64,000 nt of DNA from Pseudomonas sp. A34-9. GTDB taxonomy: Bacteria > Pseudomonadota > Gammaproteobacteria > Pseudomonadales > Pseudomonadaceae. The notes beneath the pieces are model-generated. The model had not been told where the DNA came from and did no database searches. It saw only the letters and a program-made list of their open reading frames with translations. Both the position numbers and the translations under genes were made by a program. This document shows positions 46,167 to 58,100 of this stretch, piece after piece (position 1 is the first letter of the stretch; every line of letters starts with the position of its first letter). The stretch is from the NCBI RefSeq assembly GCF_029543085.1, contig NZ_CP119967.1:2196501-2260500 (forward strand), written 5' to 3'.

Positions 46167-49100
46167 ATGAATGCTGAAGACTCCTTGAAACTTGCTCGCC
46201 GGTTTATCGGGTTGCCCCTGGAAAAGCGCCAGATGTTCCTCGCGGCGCTGCAAAAGGAGGGCGTGGATTTCGCCCGGTTTCCGATCCCGGCCGGGATCGA
46301 AGCCGAGGATCGCCAGGCGTTGTCCTACGCGCAGCGACGCATGTGGTTTCTCTGGCAACTGGATCCGCAGAGCGGCGCCTATAACCTGCCGGGCGCGGTG
46401 CGCCTGAGCGGTCGCCTCAACCTCGGCGCGCTGGAGCAAGCCTTCGCTAGCCTGGTCGAGCGTCACGAAACCCTGCGCACGGTGTTCCAGCGCCAGGCTG
46501 ACGACAGTCTGTTGCAGGTGCCGGCCAGGGCGCCGCTGATGATCAGCCATGCAGATTTCAGTGCATTGCCGGCCAACGAACGTGAGCAGGCCGTGGTGCA
46601 GGCCGCCGAACAGCAATCGGTGTTGCCGTTCGATCTAGCCGTCGGCCCACTGCTGCGGGTGACCTTGCTCAAGCTCGCCGAGCAGGAACATGTCCTGCTG
46701 CTGACCCTGCATCACATCGTTTCCGATGGCTGGTCGATGAACGTGCTGATCGACGAGTTCATTCGTTGCTACGACGCTTTCGATGCCGGCCAGCCACCAC
46801 AGCTGAGCGCGCTGCCGATCCAGTACAGCGACTATGCCTTGTGGCAGCGCCGCTGGCTGGAGGCGGGCGAGCAGGCGCGGCAGCTCGATTACTGGCAAGC
46901 GCAACTGGGCGACGAACACCCGGTGCTGGAGCTGCCGCTGGATCATGCCCGCCCGGCGATGCCGAGCTATCGCGGCACCCGTTACGAATTCGCCATCGAT
47001 GGGCAATTGGCCGAGCAACTGCGCAACACCGCGCAGCAGCATCAGGTCACCCTGTTCATGTTGCTGCTCGGTGCTTTCAACGCGTTGCTGCATCGCTATA
47101 CCGGTCAGACCGACATCCGTGTCGGCGTGCCGATTGCCAACCGCAACCGTGGCGAAATCGAAGGGCTGATCGGCTTTTTCGTCAACACCCAGGTGCTGCG
47201 TACCCGGCTGGATGGCCAGACGCGAGTCGATGATCTACTGCGGGCGATCAAGGAAACCGCGCTTGGCGCTCAGGCGCATCAGGATCTGCCGTTCGAGCAA
47301 CTGGTCGAGGCACTGAAACTGGAACGCAGCCTCAGTCACACGCCGCTGTTCCAGGTGATGTACAACCACCAGCCGCAAGTCGCCGATATCGCCACCCTCA
47401 GCACGGCGTCCGGGCTGGTGCTCGACAGCCTCGACTGGCAGAGCCGTACCACCCAGTTCGACCTGACCCTCGATACCTACGAGAAGGGCGGCAAGTTGCA
47501 TGCCGCGCTGACGTACGCCTGCGACTTGTTCGAGGCTTCGAGCATCGAGCGCATGGCCCGCCACTGGTTGCGCTTGCTCTCGGCCATGGTCGCCGATCCG
47601 GCGCAACGCATCGGCGAATTGCCGTTGCTGGCAGCGGATGAACAACACACGCTGGTGCATGACTGGAACAACGTCCACGCGGTCTATCCGACTGAAACAC
47701 CCATACACCAACTGATCGAAGCGCAGGTGGCGCGCACGCCGAATGCGCCGGCGCTGGTGTTCGGCGAGCAGACCCTGAGCTACGCCGAACTGGATGCCCG
47801 GGCCAACCGCCTGGCGCATCTGCTGCGTGAGCAAGGCGTGCAGGCCGACAATCTGGTCGGTGTGTGCGCCCTGCGTTCGGTGGAAATGGTCGTAGCGCTG
47901 CTGGCGACTCTCAAGGCCGGTGGCGCCTACGTGCCACTCGATCCGGAGTACCCGCAGGACCGTTTGGCTTACATGATCGAGGACAGCGGCATCACCTTGC
48001 TGCTGACCCAGGATGCTTTGCTGGCAGCGCTGCCGACTGACGGCGTGCAGGTCATCACGCTGGATCAACCGGGTCTGCTCGACGGCTACAGCGACAGCCG
48101 TGTTGAAGTCCGCGTCGATCCGCTGAACCTGGCCTATGTGATTTACACCTCGGGCTCTACCGGTAAACCGAAAGGCGCCGGCAACAGCCACGCCGCGCTG
48201 GTCAACCGTTTGTGCTGGATGCAGGACGCCTACGGGCTCGACGCCAGCGATTCGGTGTTGCAGAAAACCCCGTTCAGTTTCGACGTGTCGGTCTGGGAAT
48301 TCTTCTGGCCGCTGCTGACCGGCGCGCGTCTGGTGGTTGCTGCGCCAGGTGCGCACCGCGATCCGCTGCAATTGATCGACATCATCAACCGTCACGGCAT
48401 CAGTACGCTGCACTTTGTGCCGTCGATGTTGCAGGCGTTCATTCACGAGGCGGGCGTCGACAGCTGCGTGGGCCTCAAGCGCATCGTCTGCAGCGGTGAG
48501 GCACTGCCGCTGGATGCGCAACTGCAAGTCTTCGCCAAACTGCCGAACGCCGGCCTCTACAACCTCTACGGCCCAACCGAAGCAGCGATCGACGTGACCC
48601 ACTGGACGTGCGTCGACGAAGGCGCCGACAGCGTGCCGATCGGCCGGCCGATCGCCAACCTGCGCACCCACGTCCTCGATGCCGAGCTGTTGCCGGTACC
48701 GAGCGGCGTGACAGGCGAACTGTACCTGGGCGGCGCCGGGCTGGCGCGCAGTTATCACCAGCGCCCGGCGCTGACTGCCGAGCGTTTTGTACCGTGCCCG
48801 TTCCACGACGGCGCGCGCCTGTACCGCACCGGTGACCGTGTGCGCCAGCGTGTCGACGGCGTGATCGAATACCTCGGTCGTCTCGACCATCAAGTGAAAC
48901 TGCGCGGTCTGCGCATCGAGCTGGGCGAAATCGAAACCCGCCTGATGCAGCATCCGCTGGTGCGCGAAGCGGTGGTGCTGGTGCAGGGCGGCAAGCACCT
49001 GGTGGCTTACGTTGTGCTGGAACAGGCTCAGCCGGACGAGCAGTGGCAGCAGGACGTCAAGGCGTGGCTGCTCGGCAGCCTGCCGGAATTTATGGTGCCG

Positions 49101-52100
49101 ACCTACCTGATGACGCTGGCCAGACTGCCGGTCACCGCCAACGGCAAACTCGACCGTAAAGCCTTGCCGCAACCGGATGCGGCGCCGCAACAAGCCTTCG
49201 TCGCCCCACAGGATGCGCTGCAAAAAGCCCTGGCGGCGATCTGGGAGGACGTGCTCGGCCTTGAGCGCGTGGGTCTGGAAGACAACTTCTTCGAACTGGG
49301 CGGTGACTCGATCATCTCGATTCAAGTGGTCAGCCGTGCGCGGCAGGCCGGGATTCGTCTCAGCCCGCGCGACCTGTTCCAATACCAGACTGTGCGCAGC
49401 CTCGCGCTGGTTGCCACGCTGGACAGTCAGACCTCGGTAGACCAAGGACCGGTGACCGGTGCCGCCGTGCTCGGGCCGATCCAGCAGCATTTCTTCAGCC
49501 GCGCGATGCCGCTGCGTGAACACTGGAACCAGTCGCTGCTGCTGACCCCGCGCGACACCTTGAATGCACAGTGGCTTGATGCCGCGCTGGCGCAGGTGAT
49601 CAATCATCACGATGCCTTGCGCCTGCGCTTTGTCGAAAGCGCTGAAGGCTGGCAGCAAAGCCATGGCCCGCTGGTCGACAGTGCTGAGCTGTGGTTGCGT
49701 GACGCCGCGTCCGCTGAACAATTGCAGACGCTGTGCAACGAAGCCCAGCGCAGCCTCGACCTGCAGAACGGTCCGCTGCTGCGTGCATTGCTGGTGACGC
49801 TGGCCGATGGCTCTCAGCGCCTGGCCCTGATCATTCACCACTTGGTGGTGGACGGCGTTTCCTGGCGGGTGCTGCTGGAAGATGTTCAGCAGGCGTACGT
49901 GCAATTGGCGGCGGGCGGCGGCATGCAATTGCCGGCCAAGACCAATGCCTTGCAGAACTGGACCGCGCGCCTCGAAAGCGCCGCTTCACGCTTCGACGAA
50001 CAACTGGGTTACTGGAAAACCCAGCATCAGGGCGCGACGGACCTGCCGTGCGAACGTCCCGATGGCAGCCTGCAAAACCTGCACGGCGAGAAAATCGAAT
50101 GGCGCCTTGATGCCGAGCGCACCCGTCAGTTGCTGCAACAGGCACCGGCCGCGTATCGCACGCAGGTCAATGATCTGCTGCTCACCGCATTGGCGCGCAC
50201 CATCAGCCGCTGGACCCGGCAGCCGGGCACGCTGATCGAACTGGAAGGGCATGGTCGCGAAGACCTGTTCGATGACATCGACCTGACCCGCACCGTGGGT
50301 TGGTTCACCAGCCTGTTCGCGGTCAACCTGACGGCCGCCAATGATCTCGACGGTTCGATCAAGTCGATCAAGGAGCAACTGCGCGCCGTGCCGGACAAAG
50401 GTCTGGGTTACGGCGTGCTGCGTTACCTGGCGGCGCCGTCGGTGCGCGCCGAACTGGCCGAGCTGACGCCGCCACGCATTACCTTCAACTACCTTGGCCA
50501 GTTCGATCGTCAGTTCGACGAAGCCGCGCTGTTCGAACCGTCCGCCGAAACCAGCGGCATCGCGCAGGATCCGGCGGCGCCACTGGCGAACTGGCTGACC
50601 GTGGAAGGTCAGGTGTATGGCGGTGAGCTGTCGATGAGCTGGGGCTTCAGTCGTGAAATGTTCGACAGCGCGACCGTGCAGGCACTGGTGGATCAGTACG
50701 CCATCGAGTTGCATGCGCTGATCGAGCATTGCTGCACGTTGCAAGCCGCGCAAGCGACGCCGTCGGACTTCCCGCTGGCCCGTGTGACCCAGGCACAACT
50801 GGATGCGTTGCCGGTGCCGGCAGGTTTGCTCGACGATGTTTATCCACTGTCGCCGATGCAGCAGGGGCTGCTGTTTCACACTCTCTACGAACAAGCGGCG
50901 GGCGAGTACATCAACCAGTTGCGCGTTGACGTACAAGGTCTCGATCCCGAGCGTTTCCGCGCTGCGTGGCAGGCCACCGTCGATGCGCAGGACATTCTGC
51001 GCAGCGGATTCGTCTGGCAGGGTGAGTTGGCGCAGCCGCTGCAGATCGTCCACAAGCAGGTGCAACTGCCATTCAGCACGCTGGACTGGCGCTACCGCGA
51101 CGATCAGCCCGCAGCGCTCGCGGCGTTGGCCGATGCCGAGCGTCAGCAAGGTTTCGATCTGAGCCGTGCACCCTTGCTGCGACTGCTGCTGGTGCAGACC
51201 GGCGCCGAGCAATGGCACCTGATTTACACCCATCACCACATCCTCATGGACGGCTGGAGCAACGCGCAGTTGCTCGGCGAAGTGTTGCAGCGCTACAGCG
51301 GGCGCACGCCGGCGAATGGCGGCGGGCGTTATCGCGATTACATCGCCTGGCTGCAACGCCAGGATGGCCAATTGAGTCAGGCGTTCTGGAGCGGTCAATT
51401 GGCCGCGCTGCAAGAGCCGACCCGACTGGCGCGCGCAGCCACCGCTGGCGAGATTGCCAGCGGTCACGGCGATCATTACCTGACGCTGGATGTGCAGCGC
51501 ACCCAGGCGCTGGAAAACTTTGCCCGCCAGCAAAAAGTCACCGTCAACACCTTGGTGCAAGCGGCGTGGCTGCTGTTGCTGCAACGCAATACCGGCCATG
51601 AGGCCGTGGCGTTCGGTGCGACCGTGGCCGGGCGTCCGGCGGATCTGCCGGGCATCGAGCAACAGGTCGGTCTGTTCATCAACACCTTGCCGGTGATCGG
51701 CGCACCGCGTCCGGATCAAAGCGTTGGCAGCTGGCTGCAAGCGGTACAGGCGCAGAACCTCAGCCTGCGCGACTTCGAACACACGCCACTGGCGGACATC
51801 CAGCGTTGGGCCGGGCAGGGCGGTGAGGCGCTGTTCGACAACATTCTGGTGTTCGAAAACTACCCGGTTGCCCAGGCGCTGAGTCAGGCCGGGCAAGGGC
51901 TGACATTCGGTGATGTCGGCAACCTCGAGCAGACCCATTACGCGCTGAGCGTGGCGGTCACGCTTGGCCGGCAACTGGCGTTGCACTACAGCTTTGATCG
52001 CGGCCAGTTTGCCCGTGAGGTGATCGAAAGCATCAGTGCGCAATTGCTGCAATTGCTTGAGCAGTTCGCCGTGTCGGCCGAGCGCAACCTCGGTGAAATC

Positions 52101-55100
52101 GCTTTGGCCAGTGTTCAAGAGCAGGCTCGCCAGCAAGCCGAAAACCACCCGCAGCCGTACCCGGTGAACATCGGCGTGCATCAGCGCATTGCCGCATTGG
52201 CTGCGCAGAATCCGCAGCGCACAGCGGTGATTTTCAATGATCAGCGTTTCAGCTACGGCGAAATCGACCAGCGTGCCAATCAACTGGCGCATGCACTGAT
52301 CGCCCGTGGCGTCGGTGCGGAAACCCGCGTTGGTGTAGCGCTGCCGCGCAGTGAGGCGGTGATCGTCGCGCTGCTGGCCGTGCTCAAGGCCGGAGGCGCT
52401 TATGTGCCGCTGGACACCAGCTACCCGCGCGAACGTCTGGCCTATCTGATCGAAGATTCCGGGCTGGCGCTGCTGATCAGCGACTCGTCGGTGTCGGCGC
52501 AATTGCCGGCCGATGAATCGGTGCCGCTGCTGGAACTGGATCGTCTCGATTTACGCGAGTTGCCGATCAAGGCACCGCACGTGCAACTCGATCCGCACAA
52601 CCTCGCCTACGTGATCTACACCTCCGGTTCCACCGGCAATCCAAAAGGCGTCAGCGTCGCGCACGGCCCGTTGGCCATGCACTGCCAGGCCATCGGTCAA
52701 CGCTATGAAATGCGTGACAGTGACTGCGAATTCCACTTTATGTCGTTCGCCTTCGACGGTGCCCACGAGCGCTGGCTGACCAGCCTGACCCACGGCGCGT
52801 CGCTGCTGATTCGCGACGACACCTTGTGGACACCGGAGCAGACCTACAACGCCATGATCAAGTACGGCGTGACCGTGGTCGCGTTCCCGCCGGTGTACTT
52901 GCAACAACTGGCCGAGCACGCCGAGCGCGTTGGCAATCCGCCGAAAGTGCGCATCTATTGCTTCGGCGGTGATGCGGTGCCGAACGCCAGTTTCGAGCGG
53001 GTCAAGCGCGCACTCGATCCGGACTACATCATCAACGGTTACGGCCCGACCGAAACCGTGGTCACGCCGCTGATCTGGAAGGCCGGTCGCGAGGTGCCAT
53101 GCGGCGCTGCGTATGCGCCAATCGGCAGCCGCATCGGTGACCGCAGCGCCTACGTGCTCGACGCCGATTTGAACCTGCTGCCGCAAGGCATGGCCGGTGA
53201 GTTGTACCTCGGTGGCACGGGGTTGGCGCGGGGGTATCTGAACCGTCCTGGGCTGACCGCCGAGCGCTTCGTCGCGGACCCGTTCAGCACCAGCGGTGGC
53301 TTGCTTTATCGCACTGGCGACCTGGTGCGTCAGCGTGCCGATGGCACGTTCGACTATCTGGATCGCATCGACAATCAAGTGAAAATCCGCGGTTTCCGCA
53401 TCGAGCTCGGCGAAGTCGAAGCGGCGCTGCAAGCCCTTGACGGCGTGCGTGAAGCGGTGGTCGTGGCGCAGGAAGGCAGCGCCGGTAGCGGCAAGCGTCT
53501 GGTCGCCTATGTGGTAAGCGATTCTGACCGCGCGGACTTCACCGAAGACCTGCGTGCGCAGCTCAAGGCTACCCTGCCTGCGCACATGGTGCCGGCGTAT
53601 GTGTTGCGTCTGGAGCGCATGCCGCTGACACCGAACGGCAAACTCGATCGCAAGAACCTGCCGAAACCGGACGTCAGCCAACTGCAGCAAGCTTACGTTG
53701 CACCGCAAAGTGCGCTGGAGCTGCAACTGGCAACGATCTGGCAGGACGTGCTCAAACTTGAGCACGTCGGCAGCAGCGACAACTTCTTCGAACTGGGTGG
53801 CGATTCGATCATCTCGATTCAAGTGGTCAGCCGTGCGCGGCAGGCCGGCATTCGCTTCACACCCAAAGACCTGTTCCAGCACCAGACCATTGCCGCGCTG
53901 GCGTTGGTGGCGCAGACCGGCGAAGCGTTGCAATTGATCGATCAGCAACCGGTGACTGGCAGCACTGCGCTGCTGCCGATTCATCAGGAATTCTTCGCCC
54001 AGGCGATTCCGGATCGTCATCACTGGAACCAGTCGGTGATGCTCAAGCCGAATCAGCCACTGGATGCTTGCGTGCTGGAGCAGGCGCTGGATGCGTTGGT
54101 GCTGCATCACGACAGCCTGCGTCTGGAATTTGTCGAGCAGGCTGAGGGCTGGCTCGCGCAATACCGCGACGTTGTCACCCAGGCCGGCGAGACCATCCTC
54201 TGGCCAGTCGAGGTGGCTGATCTCGACGCTTTGCAAGTCCTGGGCGACAAGGCTCAGCGCAGCTTGCAATTGAGCGGTGGAACGCTGATTCGCGCGGTGC
54301 TGGCGAATCTCGCCGACGGCAGTCAACGTTTGTTGCTGATCGTGCATCACCTGGTGGTTGATGGTGTGTCGTGGCGGATTCTGTTCGAAGATTTGCAAAA
54401 CGCTTACCGGCAGATTCTGGCAGGTAATCCGGTGCAACTGCCGGCCAAGACCAGCGCAGTCAAAGCCTGGGCAGCGGCATTGCAGGACTACGCGGCAAGC
54501 CCTGCGTTGCAGACTGAGTTGAGCTTCTGGCAGCAACAGTTGCGAGGCGCTTCGGCTGCCTTGCCTTACGACCATCCGCACGGCGGGCAGCAACACGATC
54601 AGGCGCTGACAATCCGCAGCAAACTGGACAAATCCCTGACCCGGCAACTCTTGCAGGATGCACCGCAGGCCTATCGCACGCAGGTCAACGATCTGCTGCT
54701 GACAGCACTGGCGCGAGTGATGGTGCGCTGGACCGGTGCTGACAACGCGTTGGTCCTGCTTGAGGGCCACGGTCGCGAAGACCTCTTCGACAGCATCGAC
54801 CTGACTCGCACCGTGGGCTGGTTCACCAGTGTGTTCCCGGCGCGCCTGTCGCCGGTGGCTGAACTGGGGGCTTCGCTGAAACAGGTCAAGGAGCAACTGC
54901 GGGCGATTCCGCACAAAGGCATCGGTTTCGGTGCGCTGGCACATCTGAGCGATGCGCAGGCTCGCGAGGCACTGCAAGGTTTGCCGGCGCCGCGCCTGAC
55001 CTTCAACTATCTGGGCCAGTTCGATGGCAGTTTCGATGCGGCCGACCAAGCCTTGTTCGCACCGACCAGCGAATCCGCTGGCGCTGAAGTCAACATGCAA

Positions 55101-58100
55101 GGCCCGCTGGGCAACCCGTTGGCGCTGAACGGCAAAGTCTTCGGCGGCGAACTGGACCTGAGCTGGACTTACAGCGGCGCGATGTTCGACGCGGCGACCA
55201 TCCAGCGTCTGGCCGATGACTATGTGCAAGAACTCACCGCGCTGATCGGCCATTGCTGCGACACCGGCAACCGTGGCGTGACGCCGTCGGACTTCCCGTT
55301 GGCGCAACTGTCGCAAGCGCAACTGGATGCGCTGATTCTGGAACCGCAAGGCATCGATGACATTTACCCGTTGTCGCCGATGCAGCAGGGCATGCTCTTC
55401 CACACCCTGCTCGAACATGGCAGCGGCGATTACATCAACCAGATGCGTCTGGACGTCGAGGGTGTCGATCCGCAGCGTTTCCGCGCCGCCTGGCAAGCCG
55501 TGGTCGATGCCCATGACATCCTGCGCAGCGGCTTCTTCTGGCAGGGCGACTTGCCGCAGCCGGTGCAAGTGGTGCAGCGCTCGGTCGAAGTGCCGTTCAG
55601 CGTCATTGACTGGAACGGCAAGGCTGATCTGGAAACGGCGCTGCAAACCCTCGCTGACGAGGAGCGCGCACTGGGGCTGGACTTGACCTGTGCGCCACTG
55701 CTGCGTCTGGTGCTGGTGCGCACGGCGATTGATCGTCATCACCTGATCTACACCAATCATCACATTCTCATGGACGGCTGGAGCAGCGCGCAGTTGCTCG
55801 GCGAAGTGCTGCAGCACTATCGCGGCGAAGCGGTGCCGCGTCCGGCGGGTCGCTATCGCGATTACATCGGTTGGCTGCAACGTCAGGATGCAACGGCGGC
55901 TGAAGCCTACTGGCTGGCGGCGCTGGCCCCTCTGCACGAGCCGACGCGTCTGGCCAATGCGCTCGCGCGGCCAGTCGATGGTTTGCCAAGTGTCGGTTAC
56001 GGCGACCATTACCAAGTACTGGACGCTGATCTGAGCGTGCGTCTGGGTGAATTTGCCCGGGCCTCGAAAGTCACCGTCAACACGCTGGTGCAAGCCGCTT
56101 GGCTGTTGCTGTTGCAGCGCTACACCGGCAAGGACTGTGTGGCATTCGGCGCGACCGTGGCCGGGCGTCCGGCGGATCTGCCGGGAGCCGAGGAGCAGAT
56201 CGGTCTGTTCATCAACACCTTGCCGGTGGTGGCGGCGCCACAAGCGCAGCAGAGTCTGGCCAGTTGGCTGCAAGCCGTGCAGGTGCAGAACCTCGCTTCA
56301 CGCGAGTTCGAACACACGCCGCTGGCGGACATTCAGCGCTGGGCCGGGCAGGGCGGTGACGCACTGTTCGACAGCCTGATGGTGTTCGAGAACTACCCGA
56401 TTGGCGAAGCGCTGGAGCGCGGTGCGCCGCAGGGTTTGCGTTTTGGTGCAGTGGTCAATCAGGAACAGACCAACTATCCGCTGACCTTGCTGGTGAGCAT
56501 GGGCGCGCAACTGTCGGTGCATTTCAGTTACCAGCGCGACAGTTTTGCGGCGGCCAGCGTGGCGCAGTTGGGCGCTGGCCTGCAGCGTTTGCTGACGCAG
56601 ATGGCGGCAGCAGGTGAACGCTCGTTGAGCGAGTTGCAACTGATCGAAAACCGCCCGAGTGTCGACACCGACTTCGTCACCGACCTGTGCATTCATCAAG
56701 CCATCGCTCGCCAAGTGGCGGCAACCCCGGATGCGCTGGCGGTGACCTTCGCCGATACACGACTGACCTACGCCGAACTGGACGCGCAGGCCAATCGTCT
56801 GGCGCACAAGCTGATCGAACTCGGTGTCGGTCCTGAAGTGCGCGTGGGCGTGGCGATGCCGCGTTCCGAGCAGTTGCTGATTGCCTTGTTGGCGGTGCTC
56901 AAATCCGGTGGCGCCTATGTGCCGCTGGACCCGGATTATCCGGCTGATCGCGTTGCCTACATGCTTGAAGACAGCCGTGCGCGGGTGTTGCTCACCGAGC
57001 AAGCGGTCGCTGCGACGCTGAGCGTTCCGGGCGATACGCAAGTACTGCTGATGGATCAGGTTTCCCTGAGCGGTTACTCGGCTGTCGCACCTCTCACAGC
57101 GGTGCAGCCGGACAACCTCGCCTACGTGATCTACACCTCCGGTTCCACCGGCAAGCCGAAAGGTGTGGCCATCGCCCATCGCAACGTCATGGCGCTGATC
57201 GACTGGTCGGCCAAGGTTTACAGTCGTGACGACATCCAAGGCGTGCTGGCCTCGACTTCGGTGTGCTTCGACTTGTCGGTGTGGGAGCTGTTTGTCACCC
57301 TGGCCAATGGTGGTTCGCTGATCATCGCGCGCAACGCGCTGGAGTTGCCGAACCTGCCGGCGCGTGATCAGGTCCGCCTGATCAACACCGTGCCATCGGC
57401 CATCGCTGCACTGCAACGCGCCGGGCAGATTCCCGCGAGCGTGCGCATCGTCAATCTGGCTGGCGAGCCGCTCAAGCAAGGGCTGGTCGACGCGCTGTAT
57501 CAACAGCCCACCGTTGAGCATGTCTACGACCTCTATGGCCCGTCGGAAGACACTACCTATTCGACCTGGACCCGCCGCGTTGCCGGTGGTCAGGCGCGCA
57601 TTGGTCGTGCCCTGAACTACAGCGCCAGCCATCTGCTCGATGCCGACTTGCACGTTGTGCCCCAAGGCGTTTCGGCGGAGCTGTACCTGTCCGGCGCCGG
57701 CATCACGCGCGGTTATCTGGGGCGCGCGGCGATGACCGCCGAGCGCTTTGTGCCGAACCCGTTCGTCGGCAATGGCGAGCGCATGTACCGCACCGGCGAC
57801 CTGATTCGTGAACGCGAAGAGGGCGAGCTGGAGTACATGGGCCGGATCGACCATCAGGTGAAAATTCGTGGATTCCGCATCGAACTGGGGGAGATCGAGG
57901 CGCGATTGCTCGCGCAACCGGCGGTCACCGAAGCGGCGGTGCTGGCCATCGAAAGCGAGGCGGGCGCGCAACTGGTGGCCTACGTGGTCGCCCCGCAACT
58001 GGAGCTGTACGACGGCGAAGCGCAGCGGCAACTGCGCGACGGACTAAAGACTGGCCTCAAGTCTTCGTTACCTGACTACATGATTCCCGCGCACCTGCTG

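Noticed and set aside
47235..49928. 897-codon open frame on the minus strand within the first NRPS
   Set aside because: It is antisense to a gene with clear C-A-T-E motifs. Its Arg/His/Gln-rich composition is typical of the complement of GC-rich coding DNA. Similar long antisense frames at 49986-52502, 52551-56273, 58274-60520 and 61526-63970 were rejected for the same reason.
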